From: Flavobacteriales bacterium
Lineage (GTDB): Bacteria > Bacteroidota > Bacteroidia > Flavobacteriales_F > PHOS-HE28
Assembly: GCA_016721825.1 (NCBI GenBank)
Contig: JADKHI010000002.1
Span: 558,001-622,000 of the forward strand
Reading direction: 5' to 3'
Length of the DNA stretch: 64,000 bases
Position numbers and translations under genes: made by a program. Of this stretch, positions 35,716 through 43,622 are shown one piece after another; the first letter of the stretch is position 1, and each line of letters opens with the position of its first letter. Under the pieces are notes generated by a model, which made no database searches, was not told the DNA's origin, and was given only the letters and a program-made list of their open reading frames with translations.

Positions 35716-35892
35716 GTGTTGGCAGGTCTTCTGACTCACCCCCCTACCCGTTGCGCCTTCCCGATCACCTTGCGGCAACAGTGGCTACATGCATCGGGCG
35801 TCAGGGGTTCACAGCTGCGGGAACAGTTCCCGGTTCTCACGGGATTCCCTTTTCATCCTCCCAGGCACCTTGCCTGTTCAGAACCACTACGC
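35716..35892 (-). promoter_or_regulatory. Cobalamin (AdoCbl) riboswitch
   Basis: The minus strand carries the conserved core in order: AAGGTGCCTGG, GGGAATCCCGTGAGAA, CCGGGACTG-like ACCGGGAACTG, TTCCCGCAGCTGTGA, a peripheral arm, and the 3' B12 box AGTCAGAAGACCTGCC (ending near 35719). Helix-forming segments around TGATCGGGAAGG and GCGCAACGGG are also present. It lies in the leader of the beta-propeller gene, so B12 should repress that gene. Downstream hairpins (CAGCTC/GAGCTG and GCTGCT/AGCAGC) are possible expression-platform elements. Confidence 0.93.
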
Positions 35893-35938
35893 GGGGCGAA
35901 AGTAGGGTGCGCGGGCGGTGCTTCTATCTTTCCACCCG

Positions 35939-36796
35939 ATGAGCGCCTACGACCTGCGGCTGTTGGACCTTGATGCGGCGGGCATCCGCGCCATGACGGG
36001 CCTGCTGCAACGCGTGTTCCCCGATGCGCAACATTTCACGGAGGAAGTGGTGAACTGGGAGTACACCGCCAATCCGGATGGTCACGCGGTGGGCTTCAAC
36101 GCCTGGATGGGCGATGAACTAGCGGCACACTACGTCACCATTCCACTGCTGGCGCGAGTGAATGGCAAAGAGGAGCGCGGTCTGCTCTCGCTGAACACGG
36201 CCACGGCGCCCAAGCACCAAGGCAAAGGGCTTTTCACCAAGCTGGCGGACAGCACCTACCGCTACGCGGCGAAGAACGGCTACGGCTTCGTTGTCGGTGT
36301 GGCGAACGCGAACAGCACGCATGGATTCATCAAGAAGCTCGGCTTTCAGTTGGTATCACCGCTGAGGGCCATGGCTGGCGTGGGTCCGTTGAAGCGCGTG
36401 GACGGGGGTGCCGTGCAATACGAGCGTGTATGGCACCGTGATGCGCTGAAGTGGCGGCTAGCCCACCCGTTGTACAACTACAGCGTGAAGCATGCCGACG
36501 GACTGGACCTGCTGATGAGTGAGCGCACGCAGATGGGCGGAAGGCTCCTGCTGGCCGCTTTGGACCATAGCAGCATGCACGGCGTTGAGCTTCCTGAATT
36601 CAAAGGCCTCGCACCGTTCCGCATCTGGGTGGGTCTGGACCCCGCGTTCCGTTGGCGCTCGCGACCTTACGTGAACATCCCTGTGAAGCTGCGCCCAAGC
36701 CCGCTCAACCTGATCTTCAAGGACCTCACCGGTCAGGGCCGTTCGCTGGATCCGGCGCGCACGCGCTTTCAAGCCATCGACTTCGACACGCTCTAG
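35939..36796 (+). CDS. GNAT-family N-acetyltransferase
   Basis: A 285-residue protein. Start ATG 35939 (MSAYDLRLLDLD) is preferred over the frame to 35918. The acetyl-CoA loop is TATAPKHQGKGLFTKLADSTYRYA (RxxGxG-like QGKG), followed by the GNAT fold strand/helix VGVANANSTHGFIKKLGF. The C-terminal 140 residues are an extension with no motif I recognise. The substrate is unknown. It sits head-to-head with the riboswitch leader of the propeller gene and overlaps the convergent barrel gene by 4 bp. Confidence 0.82.
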   Translation: MSAYDLRLLDLDAAGIRAMTGLLQRVFPDAQHFTEEVVNWEYTANPDGHAVGFNAWMGDELAAHYVTIPLLARVNGKEERGLLSLNTATAPKHQGKGLFTKLADSTYRYAAKNGYGFVVGVANANSTHGFIKKLGFQLVSPLRAMAGVGPLKRVDGGAVQYERVWHRDALKWRLAHPLYNYSVKHADGLDLLMSERTQMGGRLLLAALDHSSMHGVELPEFKGLAPFRIWVGLDPAFRWRSRPYVNIPVKLRPSPLNLIFKDLTGQGRSLDPARTRFQAIDFDTL

Positions 36797-37449
36797 AACC
36801 GCAAGGCCAACGAAGCCTGTAGCGCGAATCCGGTCGTGTTCAGTTCAGCTTCGATGGCAGAGATATCGATCGACGCTCCGTTCTGCTCGTATTCCTTCAG
36901 ATCGAAGGTGGTGCTCATGTAGCGCGCATGCAGTTGGAGCCCGATGTGTTCGCCGAAGTAGAAGCCCACGCCGCTGCTCAACCCGAAGAAGGGACCTCTA
37001 TACAGCGCCTCCGTGTTCTGGCCGTTCTCCGTGTCCTTGATGCGCAGGCCGGCGCTACCGATCTGCAACGAGCCCATCCACGTGAAGCGATCGTGGTTGA
37101 TGATGTACGCGCGCGGTTGGAAACCGAACAGCACCAAGCCATTGCTGCGGGTGTTGCTGGAGTCCAGGTAGGAACCGGGTTCCACGAACAGGCCTAGGCT
37201 CACCGGCTTCGCAATGCCATACTGAATGTCGATCGGGAACAGCACCGTGGCCGCTCCGTCATTCTCTTCCGTACGCGAGGTGATCGGAACACCGAAGATG
37301 TCGATGGTGATGTTCTGAACATACTGTGTGGCGTGGCCCCCAGCGGAAACGCCGAGGCCAAGGTGGAAAGTGCCTTTCTGGTTGACCTGCGCCGCAGCGC
37401 AAAGGGGCACGGCCGCGATGGCCAGTGAAAAGATGCGGTACATGCTCAT
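36793..37449 (-). CDS. Outer-membrane beta-barrel protein
   Basis: 218 residues from ATG 37449 (or 37443) with a signal peptide (YRIFSLAIAAVPLCAAAQ). The rest is alternating amphipathic strands (GTFHLGLGVSAGGHATQYV, VSLGLFVEPGSYLD, GLSSGVGFYFGEHIGLQLHARYM) ending in ALQASLALRF with C-terminal Phe, the standard BAM recognition ending. It is a small porin- or OmpW-like barrel of unknown cargo. The frame open upstream to 37671 is not part of the gene. Confidence 0.8.
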   Translation of the reverse strand: MSMYRIFSLAIAAVPLCAAAQVNQKGTFHLGLGVSAGGHATQYVQNITIDIFGVPITSRTEENDGAATVLFPIDIQYGIAKPVSLGLFVEPGSYLDSSNTRSNGLVLFGFQPRAYIINHDRFTWMGSLQIGSAGLRIKDTENGQNTEALYRGPFFGLSSGVGFYFGEHIGLQLHARYMSTTFDLKEYEQNGASIDISAIEAELNTTGFALQASLALRF

Positions 37450-37695
37450 GGTCGGTTGCGGAACGAAGGTGTGGTGTGTCCCGCCTTTCAACGTCCATGC
37501 CGAAGAACAGTTGTCAACGGCCGATCGTCCGGAGACTGACCAAGGAAGGGCATTCTCTTGGGTTCCCACCGAAGCCAAATTTGCACCGCCGATCGACAAC
37601 TCGTTGATCTTCAACTCCTTTTTCAGCGGCGATCCAATGGATCCAAGATGACGGAGGTGTGACGTGGACATTGGCGGTCCGTCCGAACATCACGT

Positions 37696-37703
37696 TACCT
37701 TTG
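37696..37703 (+). promoter_or_regulatory. TAnnTTTG -7 box for the 68-residue gene
   Basis: TACCTTTG fits the -7 consensus, with TTGG starting about 25 nt upstream (near 37671) as a possible -33 element. It lies 95 nt before the ATG at 37799. Confidence 0.45.
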
Positions 37704-37798
37704 ATGTTCTTGTACGTGAACAGAACTTGAACACGGCAAGACCTGAGCAACGCATCAAACAAGCGGACGAGCGACCTGCAACGTTCCCCGCACTGACG

Positions 37799-38005
37799 AT
37801 GGAGAACCAGAAGAAGGAATTGGAAAAGACCGAGAACACCGCCACAGCCTTGAACGAGGAGCAACGCTCCTACGCCGGGTATTTCAGTGGCGGGGACCTC
37901 ACGTTCGACCCGATGAAGGACCTGAACCTGCCCGGCAGCTACGAGGAAGTGCTGTCGCGGTTCGAGAAACTTCAGGGTGAGCGCGCCGTGGAAGTGTTGA
38001 ACTGA
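37799..38005 (+). CDS. Small acidic cytoplasmic protein, unknown
   Basis: 68 residues from ATG 37799 (MENQKKELEKTENTATALNEEQRSY). It is Glu-rich and predicted helical, with YAGYFSGGDLTFDPMKDLNLPGSYEEVLSRFEKL in the second half. It has no signal or membrane segment and no recognised family. It has its own -7 box and one of the best terminators in the window, which supports it as a genuine short gene. Confidence 0.65.
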   Translation: MENQKKELEKTENTATALNEEQRSYAGYFSGGDLTFDPMKDLNLPGSYEEVLSRFEKLQGERAVEVLN

Positions 38006-38023
38006 CCGGCCCGAAGATCCTTT

Positions 38024-38056
38024 GCGAAAGCCCCGCCCCGAGCGGGGCTTTCGCGT
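38024..38056 (+). terminator. Terminator of the small acidic gene
   Basis: A perfect 13-bp stem (38024-38036 with 38042-38054, arm GCGAAAGCCCCGC) with 5-nt loop CCCGA, 18 nt after the stop. Confidence 0.8.
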
Positions 38057-38206
38057 AGCTGGTCCCGCCTCAGCGCATCTACCTGACGATCGTCTTGGAA
38101 TTGTCCGTGGTGTGGTCCTAATTTCAAGGCATCCCCCGCGCGTCCCGGTGGACCGGGACCTCCACGGTGGCACGAACCTCACGTCCCACCAATCCCTTTT
38201 AGCGCC

Positions 38207-40336
38207 ATGAAAGTCTTCGATGCGAAACACATCAAGAACATCGTCCTGCTCGGCTCCCACGGATGCGGCAAGACCACGCTGGCCGAAACCATGCTCTTCG
38301 AAGCGGGTCTGATCAAACGTCGCGGCCGTATCGAGGACAAGAACACCGTCAGCGACTTCCACGAGATCGAACACGAGCGTGGAAGCAGCGTGTACGCCAC
38401 CTGCCTGCACACCGAGTGGCGCAACTACAAGATCAACATCATCGACACGCCCGGCCTGGACGATCTGGTCGGCGAGACCATTCCCGCGTTGCGGGTGGCG
38501 GATACCTGTGTGCTGCTGCTCAGCGCCCACCATGGTGTTGAGGTAGGAACGGACCTGATCTGGGAGCACATGCAACGCTACGATCGCCCTGTTGTGATCG
38601 CCGTGAACGCCTTGGACCATCCGAACGCCGACTTCGATGCCACGGTGGCCCAGGCACAGGAACACTTCGGTACAGCGGTGACCATCATGCAGTATCCCGT
38701 GGAGCAGGGCGAAGGCTTCCATCGCTACATCGACCTGTTGAAGATGACGATGTACGTGTTCAAGGACGACGGCGGCAAGCCCGAGAAACAACCGATACCG
38801 GAGAGCGAGAAGGCACGGGCCGAAGAGCTGCACAAGATCCTCGTGGAAAAGGCCGCGGAGAACGACGAGGCCTTGATGGAGCACTACTTCGAGAAAGGCG
38901 AGCTCGACGAGGATGAGATGCGCATCGGTCTGAAGAAGGGCATGATGCAACGCACCTGCTTCCCCGTCTTCTGCCTGAGCGCCTTGCGCAACATGGGCAG
39001 CGGCCGGCTGATGGGCTACATCGACAACGTCGCACCGAGCGCTGTGGAGATGCCTGCAGAACCGCTGGTGGACGGTGGTGAACTGACCTGCCGGGATGAT
39101 GGTCCGACAGTGCTCTTCACGTTCCGAACGGTCCAGGAACCGCGCACCGGACAAGTGAGCTTCTTCAAGGTGATGAGCGGCACCCTGAAGGAGGGACAGG
39201 AACTGGTGAACGACAACACCGGCGCTACTGAGCGCATCGGACAGCTCTTCATCGTGGACGGCAAGGAGCGCAAGCCTGTGGAGCAGCTCGCGGCCGGTGA
39301 CATCGGTGCCACCTTGAAGCTGAAGGACACAAGCACCGCGCATACGTTGCACACGCCCGGCAAGTCCATCAAGCTGCAACCCATCGCCTTCCCTGAGCCG
39401 CGCTTGCGCCTCACCATCAAGGCCACCGACACCAAGCAGGAAGAACGTTTGCATGCGGCGATCCTGGAGATCCAGAAAGAGGACCCGACCATCGTGTTAC
39501 AATACATGCGCGAAACGAGCCAGCAAGTAGTGGCGGGCCAGGGCGAATTGCACCTGAACCTGCTGAAGTGGCGGCTGGCGCACCAGTACAAGATCGACGT
39601 GGAGTTCGGCAGCCCGCGCGTGAGCTACCGCGAGACCATCCGCAGACCCGCTGAAGCGAGCTACCGGCACAAGAAACAGACCGGCGGCAGTGGCCAGTTC
39701 GGCGAGGTGCACCTGAAGATCGAACCCTGGACCGAAGGCATGCCCGAGCCCCACGGCCACAGCGTGCGCGGCAAGGAGGAACACGACCTGCCCACCGGCG
39801 GCAAGCTGGTGTTCTACAACTGCGTGGTCGGAGGCGTCATCGACACCAAGTTCATGCCCAGCATCCTGAAAGGGATCCTCGAGAAAATGGAACGCGGGCC
39901 GCTCACGGGATCCCCAGCGCGCGACATCCGTGTGATCGTGCACGAAGGCAAGATGCATGCGGTGGACAGCAACGACATCAGCTTCAAGATCGCGGGCACC
40001 ATGGCCTTCCGCGAAGCCTTCACCAAAGCGGACCCGCAGCTCATGGAGCCCATCCAGGAGATCAAGGTACGTGTGCCCGAGGACCTGATGGGCGATGTGA
40101 TGACCGACCTGCAAGGCCGTCGCAGCGTGGTGATGGGCGTTGACGGTCAGGGACGCTACAGCATCATCACCGCCTTGACCCCGCTGTCCGAACTGGACCG
40201 CTACAGCACCACGCTCCGGAGCCTCACGCAAGGGCGCGGCACCTACACGGAGAAGTTCCACGCCTACCAGGCCGTACCGGTCGAGCTACAGCACAGGTTG
40301 ATGGCTGGTCACAAGGAAGAGGAAGTGGCGGCGTGA
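38207..40336 (+). CDS. EF-G-like translation factor with altered GTPase motifs (EF-G2-type paralog)
   Basis: A 709-residue, five-domain EF-G homolog (domain II PTVLFTFRTVQEPRTGQVSFFKV, domain III LHAAILEIQKEDPTI, domain IV GGSGQFGEVHLKIEP, domain V IQEIKVRVPEDLMGDVMTDLQGRRS). The G domain is atypical. G1 is GSHGCGKT (16-23). G3 is DTPGL (80-84), so the catalytic His of DTPGH is Leu. G4 is NALD (134-137) instead of NKxD. Bacteroides EF-G2 paralogs have been described as supporting translation without GTP hydrolysis, and the missing His fits that. The main EF-G is presumably elsewhere. It has its own terminator. Confidence 0.88.
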   Translation: MKVFDAKHIKNIVLLGSHGCGKTTLAETMLFEAGLIKRRGRIEDKNTVSDFHEIEHERGSSVYATCLHTEWRNYKINIIDTPGLDDLVGETIPALRVADTCVLLLSAHHGVEVGTDLIWEHMQRYDRPVVIAVNALDHPNADFDATVAQAQEHFGTAVTIMQYPVEQGEGFHRYIDLLKMTMYVFKDDGGKPEKQPIPESEKARAEELHKILVEKAAENDEALMEHYFEKGELDEDEMRIGLKKGMMQRTCFPVFCLSALRNMGSGRLMGYIDNVAPSAVEMPAEPLVDGGELTCRDDGPTVLFTFRTVQEPRTGQVSFFKVMSGTLKEGQELVNDNTGATERIGQLFIVDGKERKPVEQLAAGDIGATLKLKDTSTAHTLHTPGKSIKLQPIAFPEPRLRLTIKATDTKQEERLHAAILEIQKEDPTIVLQYMRETSQQVVAGQGELHLNLLKWRLAHQYKIDVEFGSPRVSYRETIRRPAEASYRHKKQTGGSGQFGEVHLKIEPWTEGMPEPHGHSVRGKEEHDLPTGGKLVFYNCVVGGVIDTKFMPSILKGILEKMERGPLTGSPARDIRVIVHEGKMHAVDSNDISFKIAGTMAFREAFTKADPQLMEPIQEIKVRVPEDLMGDVMTDLQGRRSVVMGVDGQGRYSIITALTPLSELDRYSTTLRSLTQGRGTYTEKFHAYQAVPVELQHRLMAGHKEEEVAA

Positions 40337-40350
40337 TGGAAGCGAAAAGC

Positions 40351-40384
40351 GAGCGCCGACCCGGGATCCGTGGTCGGCGCTCGT
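40351..40384 (+). terminator. Terminator of the EF-G paralog gene
   Basis: A perfect 11-bp stem (GAGCGCCGACC 40351-40361 with 40372-40382), loop CGGGATCCGT, followed by GTTG. It begins 15 nt after the stop. Confidence 0.7.
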
Positions 40385-40480
40385 TGTGGCCGTATTGACG
40401 TTACCGACCTTTGCCACCATGCGATTTCCTCCTTGCTTTTCGGGGTCTTGGCGTTGTCGACCTCGTGCAACGTAGCGCGA

Positions 40481-41371
40481 ATGCAGGTGCGCAAAACCGC
40501 GCATCGGCTTGAGAAGGAGGGCTATGCGGCACGCAGTTTTCAAGCCCCGGATGGAGCGCACTTCGTGTGGTCCCGCAGTACCGGGAAGGAGAAGATCCTA
40601 CTGCTGCACGGCTACAACGGCACGGGGCAACTGCAATGGAGCCGCACCGCACAGCTGCTCAGCGAGGACCACGATGTGATCATGCCCGATCTGTTGTGCC
40701 ACGGGCGTAGCACCACCTTCTGGCGCGCGGACACCAGCACCTTTCCCGGCATCAGCTTGGAAGCGCAGGTCGCGCATGTGACAGGGTTGCTGGACAGTTT
40801 GGGGGTGAGCACGCCGATCACTGTGGTAGGCAACAGTTACGGCGGTGGCGTGGCGGCCTGGTTGGCGCAGCTCCACCCGGAGCGGGTGAAGAAGCTGGTG
40901 ATCTACGACGGTCTGGTGAGCGACTACACCAAAGCGATGGCGGACAGCATTGCGCGTTCGGTCGGTGCGCCGGGCATGCTGGCGGTCATGTCCACTCCCA
41001 CTGCGGCCGACCTGCGTATCGGGCTGAAGCTTGCGCTCTACCGCCAACCACCCATTCCCGGCTTCATCCTTCGGCAGATCTACGAAACGAACGTGCGCCC
41101 CTTCCGCCCCGCGCAGATCACGCTGATCAAGGACCTGATGGCGAACGAACAGAAGTTCACCGCCACCCAGTTCAATTGGCCTATGCCGGTGTACCTGATC
41201 TGGGGCGAACGCGACCGCCTGATCCCGAACAGCGTCGGCTTGGCCGTGATGGCACGTAACGGCATCGCCCCGGACCATTGGACCGTGATCCCCAAGACCG
41301 GTCATGTGGCCAATCTGGAGCGCCCGAAGGCTTTCGACAAGGCCCTGCGCGTGATCCTTGCCGCTCCGTGA
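40481..41371 (+). CDS. Alpha/beta hydrolase, probably a lipoprotein
   Basis: 296 residues from ATG 40481. The fold shows oxyanion motif LLHGYNG (from His43), nucleophile GNSYGGG (Ser119), acid LIWGERDRL and the final His in KTGHVANL. The frame is open upstream and encodes a hydrophobic lipobox-like stretch, ISSLLFGVLALSTSC, just before this ATG, but the only nearby ATG (40419) is one base out of frame. The natural start may therefore have been lost to an indel, or a TTG (40433) is used. Substrate unknown. This is a single gene after the terminator at 40351. Confidence 0.78.
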   Translation: MQVRKTAHRLEKEGYAARSFQAPDGAHFVWSRSTGKEKILLLHGYNGTGQLQWSRTAQLLSEDHDVIMPDLLCHGRSTTFWRADTSTFPGISLEAQVAHVTGLLDSLGVSTPITVVGNSYGGGVAAWLAQLHPERVKKLVIYDGLVSDYTKAMADSIARSVGAPGMLAVMSTPTAADLRIGLKLALYRQPPIPGFILRQIYETNVRPFRPAQITLIKDLMANEQKFTATQFNWPMPVYLIWGERDRLIPNSVGLAVMARNGIAPDHWTVIPKTGHVANLERPKAFDKALRVILAAP

Positions 41372-41429
41372 AGAAAAACTGACGAAGCACACCCCAGAAT
41401 TGCATCACCTGCCAGATCTTGCAGCCGAT

Positions 41430-41804
41430 ATGCGCGCCTTCGCTCCTCTCCTCATCCTCTTCTGGCTGCTCGCTTATGCGGCGCCGTCGTGGGTGTTGGT
41501 GCGTTTCCACATGGACCGCGAGCGGATCGTGTTGGAAGAGTGTGTGCAACGTGGCGTGTCGTTGGAGAACCGCACCTGCTTTGGCCAGTGCCACTTGGTG
41601 AAGGAGCTGAACGAACTGGAGAAGCAAGAGCAAGGAGGCGTCCCTGGAACCGTTACCGTGAAGTGGGAGCCTGAGGCGATGTTCGACAGATCAGCGGTCC
41701 CCCCTCCTGCAGCCGTGGAGCTCCTGCACCTGCGCCCCCTTGAGCGGGCGAGCGGTCTCTTGAGCGGGATCCGATCCGTTCAGGAAGGCGTGCCGCGAAG
41801 CTGA
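41430..41804 (+). CDS. Small membrane-anchored Cys protein (CxGxCxLxKxL type)
   Basis: 124 residues from ATG 41430. It has one hydrophobic N-terminal segment (LLILFWLLAYAAPSWVLV) and then ECVQRGVSLENRTCFGQCHLVKELNELEKQEQ. The CFGQCHLVKEL motif recurs in small Bacteroidota proteins encoded next to metal-related genes (from general memory, not a search). The three cysteines could bind a metal or form a disulfide. The next two genes on the same strand (56-bp and 14-bp gaps) are a barrel and an MbnP-like lipoprotein, suggesting a functional set. Confidence 0.65.
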   Translation: MRAFAPLLILFWLLAYAAPSWVLVRFHMDRERIVLEECVQRGVSLENRTCFGQCHLVKELNELEKQEQGGVPGTVTVKWEPEAMFDRSAVPPPAAVELLHLRPLERASGLLSGIRSVQEGVPRS

Positions 41805-41860
41805 GTTCAAAGGCGGCTCCACGTGGGCCTGATCGTTCGAACTCACTTCACTCTTTCTCA

Positions 41861-42784
41861 ATGAAACGAACCCTCCTGCTGGGGGCGCTGGCGTTGGCCA
41901 CGCTCTCCGGCTTCGGATGCGACGTGTGCGGCATGTTCATGAGCCTGCAGCCCCACGACCGCACCAGCACCATCGGCCTCTCATGGCGACTGCGCTACCG
42001 CGAAGGCGTGTTCACCACCACCGGCTTCAGCCAAGCCAAGCACGGCGGCACCGAGGCCGCGATCGATGCGAAGTACCGTGAGATCTACCAAGTGGCGGAT
42101 GTGCGGGCTGACGTTTGGGTGAAACCCCGTTGGGCCGTGTTCGCTTCGCTGCCCTTGGTCAATAACTACCAGAGCGTGGATGGTGCCACCACTGCGGACA
42201 TCTTCGGCATGGGCGATGCGATGGTCATCGGACGCTACCTCGTGGCCAATACTGAATGCGGGGCCGACACTTCGCGTTCACGCCATCGCCTCATGTTGGG
42301 GGGGGGCGCCAAGCTTCCCTCTGGTCGTAATGACCTCATCTACCAAGGTGAGACCGTGGGTCCCGACCTGCAACCCGGCACGGGCACCACGGACCTGTTG
42401 GTCTCGGCGGAATACCTGTATCGCAAGGGCCTCTGGGGTGCTGGACTGAACCTGATCGGCCGTTACAATGGCGAGGCTAACGACTACCGTTTCGGGCACG
42501 GGCTGAACGCCACGGCCGAGGTCTTCCGCGTCATCTCAGCAGGACATATGCGTATCATGCCATCGCTGGGCACCTACCTCGAACTCGCCACTGAGGATCA
42601 GGCCAATGACGTTTCAGTTTCAGGGACGGGCGGCCCCACTCTTTTCACCCACGTCTCTTCCCGCGTGTGGTGGCGTTCCTTCTCGCTGGGCCTTACCTGG
42701 CAACATGCCGTGGTGGACCGACAGGGCTCCATGATGGTGCCCAACAAGGAACGCGTGATCATCGGGATCAACTACAACATCTGA
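41861..42784 (+). CDS. Outer-membrane transporter-like beta-barrel protein
   Basis: A 307-residue protein with a signal peptide (MKRTLLLGALALATLSGFG) followed immediately by CDVCGMFMS, a CxxC motif right at the mature N-terminus. The rest is amphipathic strands (RTSTIGLSWRLRYREGVF, PRWAVFASLPLVNNY, HRLMLGGGAKLPSGRNDLIYQG, SFSLGLTWQHAVVDRQ) ending in RVIIGINYNI, as in transporter-family barrels of Bacteroidota. The CxxC before a barrel, next to an MbnP-like gene, suggests metal handling (inference). Confidence 0.75.
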   Translation: MKRTLLLGALALATLSGFGCDVCGMFMSLQPHDRTSTIGLSWRLRYREGVFTTTGFSQAKHGGTEAAIDAKYREIYQVADVRADVWVKPRWAVFASLPLVNNYQSVDGATTADIFGMGDAMVIGRYLVANTECGADTSRSRHRLMLGGGAKLPSGRNDLIYQGETVGPDLQPGTGTTDLLVSAEYLYRKGLWGAGLNLIGRYNGEANDYRFGHGLNATAEVFRVISAGHMRIMPSLGTYLELATEDQANDVSVSGTGGPTLFTHVSSRVWWRSFSLGLTWQHAVVDRQGSMMVPNKERVIIGINYNI

Positions 42785-42798
42785 ACAACAACAACCTC

Positions 42799-43557
42799 AT
42801 GCATACCCTACGAACATTGACCTTTCTCGCCATCACCGCAACGCTGATCACAAGCTGTAAGAAGGATGATGACGTTGTCGAGGACACCCATGTCCATCAC
42901 CATGGAACGATCAAGGTGGCCTACAACTTCGTGAACGAGGCACAGCCCTTCACGCTGGACAGCACCGTAGCCGACAGCCTTGGGCACAAGGTGCGTTTCA
43001 CCTCCGTACGCTTCTTCACCAGCGGTTACGCGATCGAGGATGATGCGGAGAACACGGTCGCCGACTTCCCTGCGAACTACATTCTGGTGGACGCGGCGTT
43101 GGCGAGCAATGAACATGAGCTGGGCGAAATGGAAGAAGGACATGCACACGCGCTGGCCCTCAACCTCGGACTGGACAGTGCCACCAACCACAGCGACCCC
43201 ACGCAATACACCACGGCACCGCTGAACGACGCCACCATGCACTGGAGCTGGAACCCGGCCATGGGCTACAAGTTCCTCGTGTTGGAAGGACGTGTGGACG
43301 CGAACGGCGATGGACTGGTGGATGGTTCCGATCCAGAGTTCGTGTACCACTGTGCCTCCGACGACCTGCTCACGGAAACGGAAGTGGAGGCACATCACGA
43401 CCTCGTTGAGGGCGAGACCTTCACGGTGGCCGTGAAAGTGAACATGGCCACCATGCTGGCCGGCATCGACGTCGCCAGCAACTTGAACGCCATGGGAGCG
43501 ACTCCCGTGAATGCGCGTGCCATGCAAAACCTGGCCGCATCCCTCTCCACCGAGTAA
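42799..43557 (+). CDS. MbnP-like lipoprotein (possible copper-binding)
   Basis: 252 residues from ATG 42799 with a lipoprotein signal (MHTLRTLTFLAITATLITSC, lipobox ITSC) and a His-rich stretch right after it (VEDTHVHHHG). The body matches the MbnP pattern: IKVAYNFVNEAQPFTLDS, KVRFTSVRFFTSGYAI, LALNLGLDSATNHSDPTQY, LNDATMHWSWNPAMGYKFLVLEGR and LVEGETFTVAVKVNMATMLAGID. MbnP proteins work with the di-heme MbnH in copper/methanobactin-type systems. No MbnH is present next to it. It lies 14 bp after the barrel gene. Confidence 0.8.
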   Translation: MHTLRTLTFLAITATLITSCKKDDDVVEDTHVHHHGTIKVAYNFVNEAQPFTLDSTVADSLGHKVRFTSVRFFTSGYAIEDDAENTVADFPANYILVDAALASNEHELGEMEEGHAHALALNLGLDSATNHSDPTQYTTAPLNDATMHWSWNPAMGYKFLVLEGRVDANGDGLVDGSDPEFVYHCASDDLLTETEVEAHHDLVEGETFTVAVKVNMATMLAGIDVASNLNAMGATPVNARAMQNLAASLSTE

Positions 43558-43578
43558 CGCGACCGTTCATCCATGAAG

Positions 43579-43604
43579 AAAGGGGCCTCATCAGCCCCTT
43601 TTTT
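43579..43604 (+). terminator. Terminator of the MbnP-like gene set
   Basis: An 8-bp stem (AAAGGGGC 43579-43586 with GCCCCTTT 43594-43601) with a 7-nt loop and a run of T (to 43604). The convergent M1 peptidase gene ends at 43623. Confidence 0.85.
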
Positions 43605-43622
43605 CGTGTTCGTTCCGGGCGG

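Noticed and set aside
37514..39454. A 646-codon minus-strand frame opposite the EF-G paralog.
   Set aside because: It is antisense to a conserved translational GTPase, crosses the terminator at 38024-38056 and has no recognisable domain.
42278..43557. The open frame from 42667 that would give the MbnP-like gene an extra 44 residues.
   Set aside because: The added part overlaps the barrel gene and destroys the lipoprotein signal peptide that ATG 42799 provides.
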